Part shown: positions 33,541-64,000 of the stretch, one piece after another
Layout: each line of letters opens with the position of its first letter
Position numbering within the stretch: position 1 is the first letter of the stretch
Source: Paraescarpia echinospica
Lineage: Eukaryota > Annelida > Polychaeta > Sabellida > Siboglinidae
Direction of reading: 5' to 3'
NCBI GenBank assembly: GCA_020002185.1
Contig: JAHLWY010000282.1
Span: 85,857 to 149,856 of the forward strand
DNA length: 64,000 nt
Position numbers and translations under genes: made by a program
Notes under the pieces: model-generated
Databases searched by the model: none
The model's input: only the letters and a program-made list of their open reading frames with translations
What the model was told of the DNA's origin: nothing

Positions 33541-34205
33541 ACACGGGGGCCGCTAAATCTAAGCAAGTATTATGTAAATATGTAATATTTTGTACTCACC
33601 ACAGTAATAACAATAATTGTTGTCTTAACCATAACAATAATGTCTCAGCCATAAAGTTTTGTCTAAGCCATAAAACAAGTTAAAAAATTATTGTTATTGT
33701 GTAGTTATATAATAAAGTACAATGATTTGTATTTATATTGACGAGTATCTGACCTAATAATGATTTCATGAACCTATTTGTTGGTCAGAGGTGTTTACAA
33801 AATACTGTGCATAACTATTTCAAACCAAATATGCAGGTTATAGGGCAACTAACACCCTGATATGTTGTGGCAGTGTAATTATGACTATAAACTTATACTA
33901 CCATAATAGTACATTAATTTCCGCAAGCTGATATTTATGTAATCGAAAATTGACATTAATTTGCCCACGTCATTTTAAAATATGACATTTCAATCATATT
34001 AGTAACATGTCTAGTCTCGTTATGGTTCAGACATGCGGCGATGGTAGGTGTTTTCAAACACACATGTCGGCTATGTTTGTTAATATCGATCACTGCTGAC
34101 TGTTGGTCATTGGGATTGATACCTTAGTCCATCATAATAACAATGATTTGGGTGAATTAATAAAAAAATTATTGTAAAATTTATCGGCTGAAAAATACAC
34201 ATTAC
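33541..34205. other. No gene recognised
   Basis: AT-rich. It contains a short inverted AACAATAATTGTTGT / AATTATTGTTATTGT theme at 33,607-33,705. Confidence 0.5.
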
Positions 34206-34209
34206 TCTT

Positions 34210-34540
34210 GAATGGCTCATAACTGCCATACTTCTAGAACCGAGTGCTAAAGATACGGCAATATGACTGCCGTACTTTTAGAACCGAGTGCTACGATACA
34301 GCTTACGCCTATACTTCAAAATGCACGCGCGTAAAAAATCCCGTACTGTTAGAACCGAGTCCTAAATATACTTCTAGAACCGAGCGCTAAAGATACGGCT
34401 CGCGTATAAAAATTATGCGCATGCGCATATCGACTGCCGTACTTTTAGACAAGTGATGCTAAAAATACAGCTCACGGAAATAAAAGCATGCGCAAAGTGA
34501 GTGCCGTACTTTTAGAGTAGTGGTCTAAACGTAGGACTCA
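34210..34540 (+). promoter_or_regulatory. Repeat array in the 5' flank of AKR unit B
   Basis: Degenerate units of the 24.6 kb family (CTTCTAGAACCGAGTGCTAAAGATACGGC..) end about 20-50 bp before the start codon of exon 1 at 34,561. Several units contain TTCTAGAA, a minimal heat-shock-element-like inverted pair, and the ACGGCA...TGCCGT palindrome. Any regulatory role is inference from position only. No TATA box is evident between array and ATG. Confidence 0.45.
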
Positions 34541-34560
34541 CGTAGCCACTGCCTTCCAGA

Positions 34561-54514
<19,954 letters not shown>

Positions 54515-54600
54515 AAAAGAATGTTCTGAAGAAGCCATCTGCTCCTGTGAAGACTAGAGCAATTGGGACCTCATGCCCCCTTTCTGGAGTATAATTCTAG

Positions 54601-56781
54601 ATAAAATTTACGTTGAGCGTAGTTACTGAATCTGCGCAATCTGCAGATAACTGAACAATCTGAGAATCTCCGCGTATCCGAGGATTGCGCTGCGCAATCT
54701 GCAGGTTGACCAGGTCTTGCAAATGCACTCAAAAATGTATATTGCAAGCTGGCCAAGCCGTCACATTTGTTTTATTTTCTTTGTACACAGTGTGCTTCCT
54801 CGTGCCGCTTATTGTTCAAATAGTTATTGTGCAGAATAGTTTATTCAGGTAATCAAAGGACGAACTGTTATTTCTGTAGGGGCTTCAACCATTTGTTTCC
54901 ACTGCACAAAGGTTTGTGTTGTAGACTGGCAGTTTGTAGGTGGCTTCTTTTAGCGCTTCTTTTTGATTCGATATATTGAATTATTGCAGCTTTATAGTCT
55001 CAAGATATATTAAAATAGCGGCTTCATGCTTGAAGATTATTTTTGTTGTTAATGACATTTTTATGCTCAACTGTTTGTATTTTCACATTGCCTGTGTATC
55101 TGTCAATGCCATGTAGAACACTATATTGCATAATTTGTAATCGTTACATTAATACACCGGTTGTTTGATTCTGTACCAGTGATCTTGTGTGGAATTATAA
55201 TTTATATGAGTACAGTACATGATGATTCCTGCAATAACATATAAATAGTATAACCTTGTAAATTTATGTATTTGATCTTAATCTTTTCATGGTGTGGTTG
55301 ATTTGTAATAATGTTTCTTGGCACTTTGTGAATGCCGGGTACAGATATGTGTGAAAGTGTTGACAATGTCATGTATAAGTTGCCAACTCTACATTAAAAG
55401 TTGTTGGTCTCTGTGTTTGATCTTCACACAGACTTTATATTAACTTCGTGCACTTTGATCTATCTTAACTCTTACTATGCTGCATAACATGCCTTGAATT
55501 GGGGGCGAACAAGCATTAATTTCTCACAGTATCTTGGTAGCTGGCAGTACCTCACAAATTAAACAATCAATTGGTTCATGCCTTCATGGACAAATCGGCT
55601 GTGTTTTAATGGCAAACTGGTTTTACCCTCAAGTTTGCAAAATTGGAGGTCTTCCACTATACGTTGGGAAGACACATTTGTGTGAAAGAGAGGCATGTAA
55701 TGTTGATATAAAAAATACAATTTTATTGAATAGATTTGCATCTAGTAAATTAAACTAGTAAATTTGCATAGGTAAATTACTGGCAGATATCGGTGAATTC
55801 AACCGAATGATGAATCTCTGCCTCTCTCGTGATAAGAATTATTATCTTGATACAAAACTGTACAGAATTATTTTCTTGATACAAAACTGTACAGAATTAT
55901 TTTCTTGATACGAAACTGTGCAGTGGAATCGTACCATGAAGGTCACCTTTGGAACGGTCTGAAAGAGGTCTGAATAGCGAGGTGACCGTATTATCGGGAC
56001 TAATCCCCCATACTGTGAAGGAAATAATTTGGGACTGTCGTAGGGTGACCTTGGTTGCGAGGTGGCAGTATTACAAAGATGCCCATAAAGCGACGTTCTA
56101 CTGTACTAGTAAGCAAGGAGCCTCTATTTGGACAGGAGGCGTCACTGAGCGAGAAAATGGCAGTCTACACTGAAGGTTTTTGTCCGCCATTCGGGAGGCA
56201 AGCGCATGCGCCTGCGGGACCGCTGCGCGCGATGTTAGCGTATTTGTTCAGGGACCTCATTTCATCAGAATAATCACCAAGCAGTGATGCGTCACATCAA
56301 ATGGAAGATATTAAAGTAATCCTTGAAGTTTTTTACCTATCACAATTCAAAATAATTAAATTTGCAAACAAATCACGTAGAAACGTTGCAATTATTTATT
56401 GAGCCATCTGAACTTCGTCGTGTTTCATCAGAATAATCGTCAGGCTGTACCACTTCTTATATAATTAAAATATTGAGGTTATCGTTGAAAATGTTGAGCA
56501 ATGCATTTTCTGCACGCACATGGTTTGACTTGGCGTAACTCCAGAATGGCGGACGAACTGCTTATGTACTTTTCTCGAACAATGTAAATAGCGCGCGGTG
56601 AACCGTCTTGTATTGATATACGGTCTTTGCTAGTAAGCGTGTAAGGGAGGATGTACAGTGCTAATTTAACTGGCGTTTTGCTGCGAAGCATTCAGCAACG
56701 TTACTAAAGTTGACGACACAATGGCACGTCATACGCTACGTATGCTACACGCCAGGAGGCGTGAAGGACACACTCTGCAAG
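54601..56781. other. Spacer between units B and D; no gene recognised
   Basis: Homology with copy A stops at 54,600. A 30 bp unit (ATTTTCTTGATACAAAACTG type) is repeated three times at 55,839-55,921. A GGTCACC/GGTGACC repeat is at 55,940-56,110. The last ~80 bp before 56,782 should include the promoter and 5' UTR of unit D but show no clear TATA box. Confidence 0.5.
55839..55921 (+). repeat. 30 bp tandem triplication
   Basis: Three units of TTATTTTCTTGATACAAAAC plus TGTACAGAA, nearly identical. Confidence 0.9.
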
Positions 56782-56862
56782 ATGGAGACGTGCGGAGTTC
56801 CACGTGCGCCAATCGGTGTCGCAGGAGCCACTATCCCTGTAGTCGGCTTGGGAACGTGGCGA
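56782..56862 (+). CDS. AKR unit D exon 1 (start codon)
   Basis: 81 bp, METCGVPRAPIGVAGATIPV then VGLGTWR, followed by a GTAGGC donor. It has the same length and phase as exon 1 of unit B and the more usual GLGTW motif. An in-frame ATG lies further upstream at 56,710, but the family starts shortly before the first strand, so I prefer 56,782. Confidence 0.85.
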
Positions 56863-57102
56863 GTAGGCAGATATGTATTTGTTTTGTCCAGCGTATACAA
56901 CTCATGCATGACGCACAACACGGCCACACGCACATGTTACATTCTGCAGGCCCGGATGTTAAAATGTTACTGTTTACTTTCTGTAACAAACGTTGTGTGT
57001 CTAACTGAAGACATCCATGCACACACACGCGCACACAGCGCACATAGCGCACACATTACACATATACTCATGTAGACATACACAAAACGCACGCACACAC
57101 TG

Positions 57103-57266
57103 CGCCATATTGGATAAGTATCACATTTCCGCTTCCTGTATTATTGCGTTGGTTAATTCCATACCATGTTCCTGTTGTACGCTCTCTTGCCTCGACTTCC
57201 GTTTTGAGATAAGTCTGTTCAATAAATGTTCTCGTCGTTATCGAGTCTTTCCCTTCTATACTGGCG
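57103..57266 (+). repeat. 5' LTR of Ty3/gypsy element 2
   Basis: About 164 bp. An internal AATAAA at 57,221-57,226 may be the polyadenylation signal. The left boundary is uncertain by a few bases because the sequence before CGCCATATTGG differs between the two LTRs. Confidence 0.88.
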
Positions 57267-57277
57267 TGGTGGCAGCG
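57267..57277 (+). promoter_or_regulatory. Primer-binding site, tRNA-Leu type
   Basis: TGGTGGCAGCG directly follows the LTR and is complementary to the CCA-tailed 3' end of metazoan tRNA-Leu(AAG) as I know it. Confidence 0.7.
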
Positions 57278-57414
57278 TTTTCACTACTGAAGTGGATAGA
57301 TACTCGTATAGCCAAACAAACGGCACGACGAATGCTTACTTTCTGTACGCAGTAATTAACATTGAACATTGCCGGCATTTGCATACACGATTGAGCTACA
57401 CGTCAAACGCGACA

Positions 57415-57927
57415 ATGGCTCAGTCACAGAGAGCTCCGAAACAGTGGTCTCTTTCAAAACACGAAACACTGACGTCATATGAGAGCTGGAGCCAAAACCT
57501 CCAATATACTCTATCATTGGACGCGAATTTCGCACCATTCCTACTCGACCAGGTAACATGGGGAAAGAAAACTAACACTTCTCCACTCAGAGGCTTACTT
57601 GACGATACCGAAAACACACCAGGCTTGGTTAGACGAACGGCACAACAAAAAGTCGCGCACTTAGAATTAATGCTTGGGCAGATTGCCAACTTCTGTCCGA
57701 TCATATCGCGAAATACCATCGTCAAAAACTCGACATCCGTCAACTCCATATGGCAGGCAATCAGACTTCACTTCGGGTTTCAGACAAGCGGCGCTCACTT
57801 CATAGATTTCGCAGACTTAAAACTTGAATCAGACGAAAACCACGAGGACCTATTCCAACGCCTCCTGGCGTTTGTTGACAGTGGGTGGCGGTATATCACA
57901 CCACGACGATTTCCCGACCGTAGTTGA
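57415..57927 (+). pseudogene. gag N-terminal part of element 2
   Basis: It begins [20 protein letters not shown] and runs about 150 codons through [17 protein letters not shown] and [20 protein letters not shown]. At about 57,880 a small deletion throws the frame: the sequence continues in another frame as [20 protein letters not shown], which belongs to the same gag region. The frame therefore ends early at 57,927. Confidence 0.85.
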
Positions 57928-60694
57928 GGACTTATCACCGTCGCTAGAGAACATGGTTGTATTGAGCTGGCTTAGACTTATCCATCAGGAGCTACCTAGA
58001 CTCGTAAAACAGCGCTACGGAACCGAATTGCGGAGCCGCACGCTAGCCAGTCTTAAACCAGAGATCTCTCAGGCCCTGGGGTCCCTACTGGACGAGATCC
58101 ATTCTATGTCAGAGACAAAAATCCTGAGACAATCAACCTACTACCAACCACGCACACGCTCTGGGCCCGCTCGCCCACAAAGCTACCAACGAACCCAACG
58201 AGCAAAACAATGCCCACTCTGTAAGCAGGCTGGTAGACCGATAGTAGACCACTATCTAAGCGCTTGCAAGTACTTGCCCGAGCAAGACAGACTGTTCATG
58301 ACTAAGGCACGCAACGTGACAGGACTAAACTGCGAAGACAGCGGAGACGAGGAACCACCGGCGAATGACGGCTACGTCAATGACGTACAAAAAGTGTCGG
58401 CGACTTGTCGCGTAAATACGAAACAGTCTCCATTCTTCAAGGCGTTCCATCGTCACCACCCAATACGTCTTACCCTCGACACTGGGGCCGAAACCAACAT
58501 GATTAGAGAGACGGTGGCCAGGTCAATTGGTGCAAAAATCACCAAAAGCTCCCAGCTCGCAAGACAAGCTGATGGTGTAACCCCACTCAATGTAGTCGGA
58601 GAAACAAGGCTCGTGTTATCGCGGGATAATCTTGACCTACACCTCGATGCCCTTGTCGTTAAAGACTTGGATGTCGATGTACTTGCGGGAACACCATTCA
58701 TGACAACCAATTACATATCCGTTCGTCCCGCCAAAAATCAGATCAGCATTGACGAAACTGTGATACACTACGGGATGGAGAACGTCAACCGTTCCCAATA
58801 TCACACGATTCGCAGAGCGCAGGCCTACGTGTTGCGTGCGCCACCCGCGTCCACTACTGTTTGGCCAGGCGACTACATAGAACTGTCTATTCCATCAGCA
58901 CTCGACGATCTTGTATTGGCGATCGAACCTCGTAACGATCATAAGTCAACATTGCACTACCAAGATTGGCCCCAACCCGCCATTGTCGAGGCAGTCGGGA
59001 ACAAAATCCGTTTACTAAACACGTGTTCACATCCCTTGAAAATAGGACGCAACGAGCACTTTTGCCAAGTGCGTGGTACCACAGCATGTGACACCAACTA
59101 CGTGGAAGACATCGTAATCAAAAACACAAGCACACACGCAGCAGACGTGCAATTTTCAGACACTATTGAACTAGACAGTGGCAACCTCTTGTCTGACGAC
59201 TTGCGCAACCAGTTCCGCAATCTGCATCAACAATTTGACACCGTGTTCAACTCGAAAATCGTAGGATACAACGGGCATGCGGGCCCATTCACAGCAACTG
59301 TAAACATGGGACCAGTCCAACCCCCGCAGCGAAAGGGGAGATGTCCGCAATACGCTCGCGACAAACTCGTCGAACTTCAAGAAAAGTTTGATGATTTGGA
59401 GGCGGCCGGTGTATTCCGTCGTCCAGAAGATATCGGGGTGGTGGTCGAATACCTTAACCCATCATTTCTTGTACGCAAAGCTAATGGTGGATCACGACTC
59501 GTCACTGCCTTCACGGAAGTAGGACGTTACAGCAAGCCGCAGCCTTCTCTCATGCCAGACGTGGATTCGACACTAAGATCCATAGCTTGCTGGAAGTACA
59601 TCGTTGTATCAGACTTGACGAATGCATTCTATCAGATCCCTCTATCGAAGGACTCACTCAAATACTGCGGAGTTGCGACACCCTTTCGTGGAGTTCTCGT
59701 GTACACACGATGTGCTATGGGCATGCCCGGCTCTGAGACGGCATTGGAAGAACTCATGTGCCGAGTCTTTGGTGATCTGTTACAAGAGGGCGTCGTCGCC
59801 AAGTTGGCTGACGATTTGTACTGCGGGGGCAACTCGCCACAAGAACTACTAGACAACTGGAGTCGTGTCCTTGATGCCCTTGCTCGATGCGACTTACGAC
59901 TTTCAGCAAAGAAGACCAGGGTTTGCCCCAAATCAACGACCATCCTAGGCTGGGTGTGGTCAGAAGGTACACTACATGCCAGTCCTCACCGCATCGCTAC
60001 TCTGGCATCGTGCACACCGCCACAAACCGTTCTGGGACTTCGTTCCTTCGTTGGAGCATATAAAGTGTTGGGACGCGTCATCTCTCAGTGTTCCAAAGTA
60101 CTTGCACCCCTCGAGTCGTACATTGCGGGTATGAAATCACAGGAGACATTGACATGGACTGATGACATCCGCGAGGCGTTCCGTGTAGCCCAAAACACAC
60201 TCTCCACCAACAGATCGATCACATTACCGCGGCCCAGTGACCAACTATGGATCGTTACCGACGGTTCGGTTATCAAACGTGGCATCGGATCCACACTATA
60301 CGTTTCGCGAAATGGACAGACCCGTCTTGCCGGGTTTTTCAGCGCCAAACTAAAGAAACACCAAGTTACATGGCTACCCTGCGAAATCGAAGCGTTAGGC
60401 AGTGCTGCAGCAGTCAAACACTTCAGCCCGTACATCATACAATCAAAGTCAAAGCCTTGTCTACTCACCGACAGCAAACCGTGTGTGCAGGCCATTGACA
60501 AACTATGCCGTGGCGAATTTTCATCTAGCCCTCGCGTGACATCGTTTCTGTCAGTTGTCGCCCGATACCAAGTCACCTGGCGGGTTAATCAAACATACCA
60601 TCCGACTTCGCAAGCAGAAACGCACCGGAATGCCATGAACCATATTGCCAGATATGTTCTTTCATATCGCAAATCTAACAATCTGTCGTTATGA
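57880..60694 (+). pseudogene. gag end, protease, RT and RNase H of element 2
   Basis: A long open frame that has lost its own beginning. It contains YGTELRSRTLASLKPEISQA (gag), a zinc-finger-like CPLCKQAGRP..HYLSAC (58,210-58,270), protease LTLDTGAETNM (58,475), RT with SDLTNAFYQIPL (59,615) and LADDLYCGG (59,805), GWVWSEGTLHASPHRIATL, and RNase H IVTDGSVIKRGIG (60,255), CEIEALGSAA and LLTDSKPCVQA. At about 60,580 the frame is lost: the conserved IPSDFASRNAPEC-type block is found in the next frame. The enzymes would copy the element's RNA in cytoplasmic particles. Confidence 0.9.
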
Positions 60695-62163
60695 GTGTTA
60701 CTGTGGAAGATATCATATCCGGCTCCACTCGCCTTCCGTTCACGAGCAGGTCCGCATGGCTCTCTACACAATCAGAGTGCTCTGACCTACGGCGCGTCAG
60801 AGCTCACCTAAAACAAGGCACGCGTCCATCCAAAAAAGTAACCAACGCCAAGGACGTAAAACGTTACTTATCTACTACAACGTTGGCTCGCGACGGCGTC
60901 ATCGTTGTCAAGCGCGACATACCATTCGCGCCAACCAAAGAACTTATCGTAGTTCCACGACAAGTGTTAGATGGCTTACTAACAGCGATCCATCTAAAGC
61001 TAAGTCACCCATCAAAACACCAACTCAAATTCGTAGTTCGTCGCAACTTCTTCGCATTGGACATCGACAACGCGATTGAGCGAGTGACCGACGCATGCCA
61101 TACATGCATGACACTAAAAAATATCCCGACTACACTCATCGAACAAACAACGACCGACGCTCCCGAAGCGATTGGTGTTTCGTTCGCAGCAGATGTTATC
61201 AAGCGTAACCGACAACTCATATTTGTCGTCCGCGAAACTGTTAGCTCATACACTTCTACGTGCATCATCGAGAGCGAACGCCATGACGCGTTACGTGACT
61301 GCCTCGCTCGACTCTGCACAGAGTTTCGACCCCTCGACGGGCCCCCTGCGATCATCCTCGTGGATCCAGCCCCAGGGTTCATCGCTCTCGTGAACGACCC
61401 AACTCTGCTACGTTTGGGTATTCGTTTGGAGATAGGGAGAATCAAAAACTCTAACAAAAACCCCATAGCCGAGAAAGCTGTGTCAGAGGTTGAAGATGAG
61501 TTGCTACGACAGGAGCCTGGCGGGGGACCGGTGTCACCTCTTATACTGGCAATTGCTACCTCTCAACTCAACTCCAGAATCCGCGGTCGTGGCCTATCGG
61601 CACGCGAAATATGGTTCCAACGAGACCAGTTTTCCAACGCGCAGTTGCCTATTTTAGATCGTGCCATCATCGCTGAACAACATCAGTCTCGCCTACAAAA
61701 TCACGCACACAGCCAGACGTCGAAGGCTCCTCGCGGCAAAGAGGCGCCTGTACCGATAATTCATGTCGGTGACTTGGTTTACGTACTATCCGACCGCAAT
61801 AAGTCGCAAGCTCGAGACCGCTATCTAGTCACCTCTATCGAAGATAGCTGGTGCTACATTCGCAAATTTAGCGGATCTCAACTACGCACTTCATCATACA
61901 AGGTGCGACTATCCGAGTGCTATTTAGTACCCGGTCATGTGTCGACCACAATACCCACGCGCCATCGTGAGGATGGAGATGACACGGAAGACGTCCCGCC
62001 ATACGAAGACGACACCTCGCCTGATGTCCAAGCGAATGCAACTCCACCCGAAATCCCATTAGTGATCGCAGCACCGCCCGAGGCTCCACTGAAGATCACA
62101 GCGCCATTGAGGCCCCTACAACCGCGCTACCGAAACCACCAACCACACCCAGTGACAACGTGA
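60595..62163 (+). pseudogene. Integrase region of element 2
   Basis: This frame is one with NIPSDFASRNAPEC at 60,592-60,633, meets a TAA at about 60,680, and reopens at the ATG at 60,691, which overlaps the preceding stop as ATGA. The blocks are LPFTSRSAWLSTQSECSDLR, a zinc site HLKLSHPSKHQ...CHTC (60,990-61,107), FAADVIKRN (first Asp, about 61,190), ILVDPAPGF (second Asp, about 61,360) and NPIAEKAVSEVEDE (Glu, about 61,468). A basic tail and a Pro-rich acidic end follow. The integrase is long open but separated from RT, so the ATGA overlap looks like chance from decay and not a designed coupling. Confidence 0.85.
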
Positions 62164-62361
62164 GGCCCACTCGGCCCATCCGCAGACGTAATAAACCTGC
62201 ATATCTACAAGACTATGAGTTATAATACATGTGCCATGGACCTATTGACTCTACTGCATATTTTGTGTGACATATGCCCATATTGACTCTACTGCATATG
62301 TGTATGTCATATGGACTATCACGTTATAACCTTACAAGCTTATGTGCTATTATTAGATTAG

Positions 62362-62380
62362 TGAAGGAGAAAAGAAAGTG
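62362..62380 (+). promoter_or_regulatory. Polypurine tract of element 2
   Basis: GAAGGAGAAAAGAAAGTGG lies just before the 3' LTR. Confidence 0.8.
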
Positions 62381-62384
62381 GTCA

Positions 62385-62548
62385 CGCCATATTGGATAAG
62401 TATCACATTTCCGCCTCCTGTATTATTGCGTTGGTTAATTCCATACCTTGTTCCTGTTGTACGCTCTCTTGCCTCGACTTCCGTTTTGAGATAAGTCTGT
62501 TCAATAAATGTTCTCGTCGTTATCGAGTCTTTCCCTTCTATACTGGCG
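62385..62548 (+). repeat. 3' LTR of Ty3/gypsy element 2
   Basis: It differs from the 5' LTR at two positions over the aligned length, followed by CTGC. Confidence 0.88.
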
Positions 62549-62682
62549 CTGCAGGAAAGTAACCTTTCTTATAGCTGTATATACGTCAGCATACAAATGC
62601 ACTCACAAGCGCTAACAAACAGTGGAAAATTGCCATGATACAAAGCAGTGACAGGTGTCTTCGTCAGTCTCAAGCTGGGCAG

Positions 62683-62835
62683 GCAACAGACGCAGTCAAG
62701 TGCGCCATCGAGGTTGGGTACCGCCACATTGACTGCGCCTACCACTACGGCAACGAAGCCAATGTCGGACTAGCCGTGAACGAGAAGATAGCAGACGGTC
62801 AAATGAAAAGGGAAGATTTATTTATTGTCAGCAAG
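62683..62835 (+). CDS. AKR unit D exon 2
   Basis: 153 bp from acceptor GGGCAG to donor GTAAGT. It reads ATDAVKCAIEVGYRHIDCAY then HYGNEANVGLAVNEKIADGQ and REDLFIVSK. Catalytic Asp (RHIDCA), Tyr (YHYGNE) and Lys (final codon) are present. It is five codons shorter than exon 2 of B and closer to the general AKR1 consensus (HIDCA), so D is a more diverged paralogue. Exon 3 must lie beyond 64,000. Confidence 0.92.
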
Positions 62836-63024
62836 GTAAGTAGAGCCTATTTCAATGGAAACGATAACAATATCAGGATATATGTTGATCCCTGTTTCTG
62901 TTAGGCCTACATCCATTTTGAAACATTGTTCAGATAATTGTATACCTCTCGGAATCCTGATTCGTTGCTCGACGGCGCTTTCGAGACAATCGCATCTGCA
63001 TCGCACCTAACAATCACCGAATGA
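62836..63024. other. Start of intron 2 of unit D
   Basis: No feature recognised. Confidence 0.5.
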
Positions 63025-63514
63025 CGGTGTCGCGCTTACATTTATCCGGGTGTTAAATTTTATTTTCGGGTGATGTTAATGTGCATATGTAAGGCATAAT
63101 ATTTGGCACCAGTAGATCACGTAGTGATAAATACTATCCAGTAGTTAAATAAGTTTCGTTTGTTGTCGTAATACGAGCGTTATCGTTAGAGTACATAATT
63201 AGAATTTGCTGTTTTAGATTTGTGACCAAGTATAAGAGTAAGTCACGTGACGTGTGCGTGGAGAAGAAACGGTTTTATGACAGAAATTGTTTATGTCTGT
63301 GGGAAGCAAACATTTTATAATTTATGTATATATATATATAGACATATTTATAAATATATATATATGTGTGTAAACACACATAACGCCCGGATAAATGAAA
63401 GCGCGACAGTCGTAACTGGTGCTAAATACATTCCCCTAGATACGCGCACGCGCAGAAACGTCACCCGGATATTATTTAACGCCCGGATAAATGTAAGCGC
63501 GACAACGGTGACCG
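63025..63514. mobile_element. ~490 bp MITE with ~34 bp inverted ends (TGTCGCGCTTACATTTATCC)
   Basis: 63,025-63,058 (CGGTGTCGCGCTTACATTTA and TCCGGGTGTTAAAT) is matched inversely by 63,474-63,514. A third copy of the terminal motif in the right-end orientation lies inside at 63,382-63,409. Non-coding. Confidence 0.75.
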
Positions 63515-63639
63515 ACATCGTCGCATAACAGCAGATAGCAACCCACAATGATTGCAGTGGTCCCTAAAGCTCCGTCTAGCAACGAGCTAATATTCTAGAG
63601 AGCTATATGTACACTTTTCATTTGCTTATGTCCACCATT

Positions 63640-64000
63640 TAACGTGGTAACCATCCTCGCGATGGGGTATTTCCAGCGACTTCTGTCTGACAGTGTGTCA
63701 GCCATATCAACCCCACTGAGTCCGGTATTGCACTCGATGGTGCCATTCAGAGTCATGTTAGGGCGACTTCTTCTTCGAGGATTTCCAGATAACTTTGTGT
63801 GTTAGTTCGTTAGGCCATATCACATGACCAGCCAGAAGAAGAAGACGACGGTAGATATTCGTGGTAGGATCCCAATATTTCTTCGTTGGTGATGTTATCG
63901 CGTCAGGAAACATCGTGGATTCTGTGTATTACTCAAGTGTATCACTCGCAAGTGTTTTCGGATGTGTTTGTGCCAGTGTCCATGATTCACAACAATGTAA
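63640..64000 (-). pseudogene. LINE RT C-terminus, cut by the window end
   Basis: The minus strand reads HCCESWTLAQTHPKTL (near 63,995-63,945), YWDPTTNIYRRLLLLAGHVI (63,880-63,825), WKSSKKKSPNMTLN-like and SGVDMADTLSDRSRWKYPIA (63,720-63,660). These are the end blocks of a non-LTR element ORF2. Confidence 0.7.

Larger units (their letters stand above)
57103..62548 (+). mobile_element. Ty3/gypsy LTR retrotransposon 2 in intron 1 of AKR unit D
   Basis: About 5.45 kb with near-identical LTRs (57,103-57,266 and 62,385-62,548; 2 differences), a tRNA-Leu-type primer site at 57,267 and a purine tract at 62,362-62,380. CTGC precedes and follows the ends, a possible 4 bp target duplication. The LTR ends do not follow TG...CA; CGCCA...TGGCG is the visible inverted terminus. 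The order of domains is gag, zinc finger, protease, RT, RNase H, integrase. Without it, intron 1 of unit D would be only about 375 bp. Similar elements are widespread in marine invertebrate genomes; the RT (LADDLY in place of YxDD) sets them apart from element 1. Confidence 0.92.

Noticed and set aside
60085..60576. 163-codon minus-strand frame
   Set aside because: Antisense of the RNase H region of Ty3/gypsy element 2; no homology of its own.

Overview
This is a repeat-rich, AT-rich stretch of an animal nuclear genome, most likely from a marine invertebrate. Genes are split by many small exons with GT/AG borders. The interspersed DNA is a mix of CR1/L2-type and other non-LTR elements, short-LTR Ty3/gypsy elements, Tc1, MITEs, tRNA-derived SINE-like units and microsatellites. 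The phylum cannot be fixed from the sequence alone. Nothing bacterial, organellar or CRISPR-like is present.

The only host gene family I can support is a plus-strand tandem array of AKR1-type aldo-keto reductase (AKR) genes. Unit A (exons from 7,264 to 19,527) is a pseudogene. It has no exon 1 in the window, exon 3 is cut to 11 bp, and exons 5-7 are missing and replaced by LINE debris. A fragment, unit C (about 22,625-23,420), has a truncated, frameshifted exon 2 and two copies of the intron 1 tail. Unit B (34,561-54,514) has all ten exons, about 337 codons, and the catalytic Asp/Tyr/Lys/His set, but exon 6 has lost 4 bp. A cryptic acceptor 23 bp further in would restore the frame. Unit D begins at 56,782; exons 1 and 2 are seen and the rest lies beyond the window. 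Introns and flanks of A and B align over long blocks (1,471-19,612 with 34,697-54,600), so they are segmental duplicates separated by different insertions.

Region by region: 1-1,053 is a near-perfect palindrome with tRNA-like promoter boxes in each arm. 1,471-7,263 is intron 1 of A with LINE remnants and a G-rich minisatellite. 7,264-19,527 is pseudogene A, with a 4.2 kb DNA transposon (14,357-18,588) in intron 8. 19,750-25,440 holds satellites, a second, minus-strand relative of that transposon protein, and unit C. 26,276-33,540 is microsatellites, a Tc1 element, several MITEs and LINE pieces. 34,210-34,560 is a repeat array abutting exon 1 of B. 34,642-44,214 is intron 1 of B, carrying a complete 4.4 kb Ty3/gypsy element (39,054-43,479). 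44,215-54,514 is the body of B. 56,782-62,835 is the start of D, whose intron 1 holds a second Ty3/gypsy element (57,103-62,548). 62,836-64,000 has a MITE and a LINE end.

The observation I rate most highly is the 4.2 kb transposon in intron 8 of A. It has about 300 bp imperfect terminal inverted repeats, a probable TAAA target duplication and an unoccupied version of its insertion site at about 1,857. Its decayed protein joins a nuclease-like, acid-rich region to a cysteine-rich CXC-type tail, not a transposase type I recognise.
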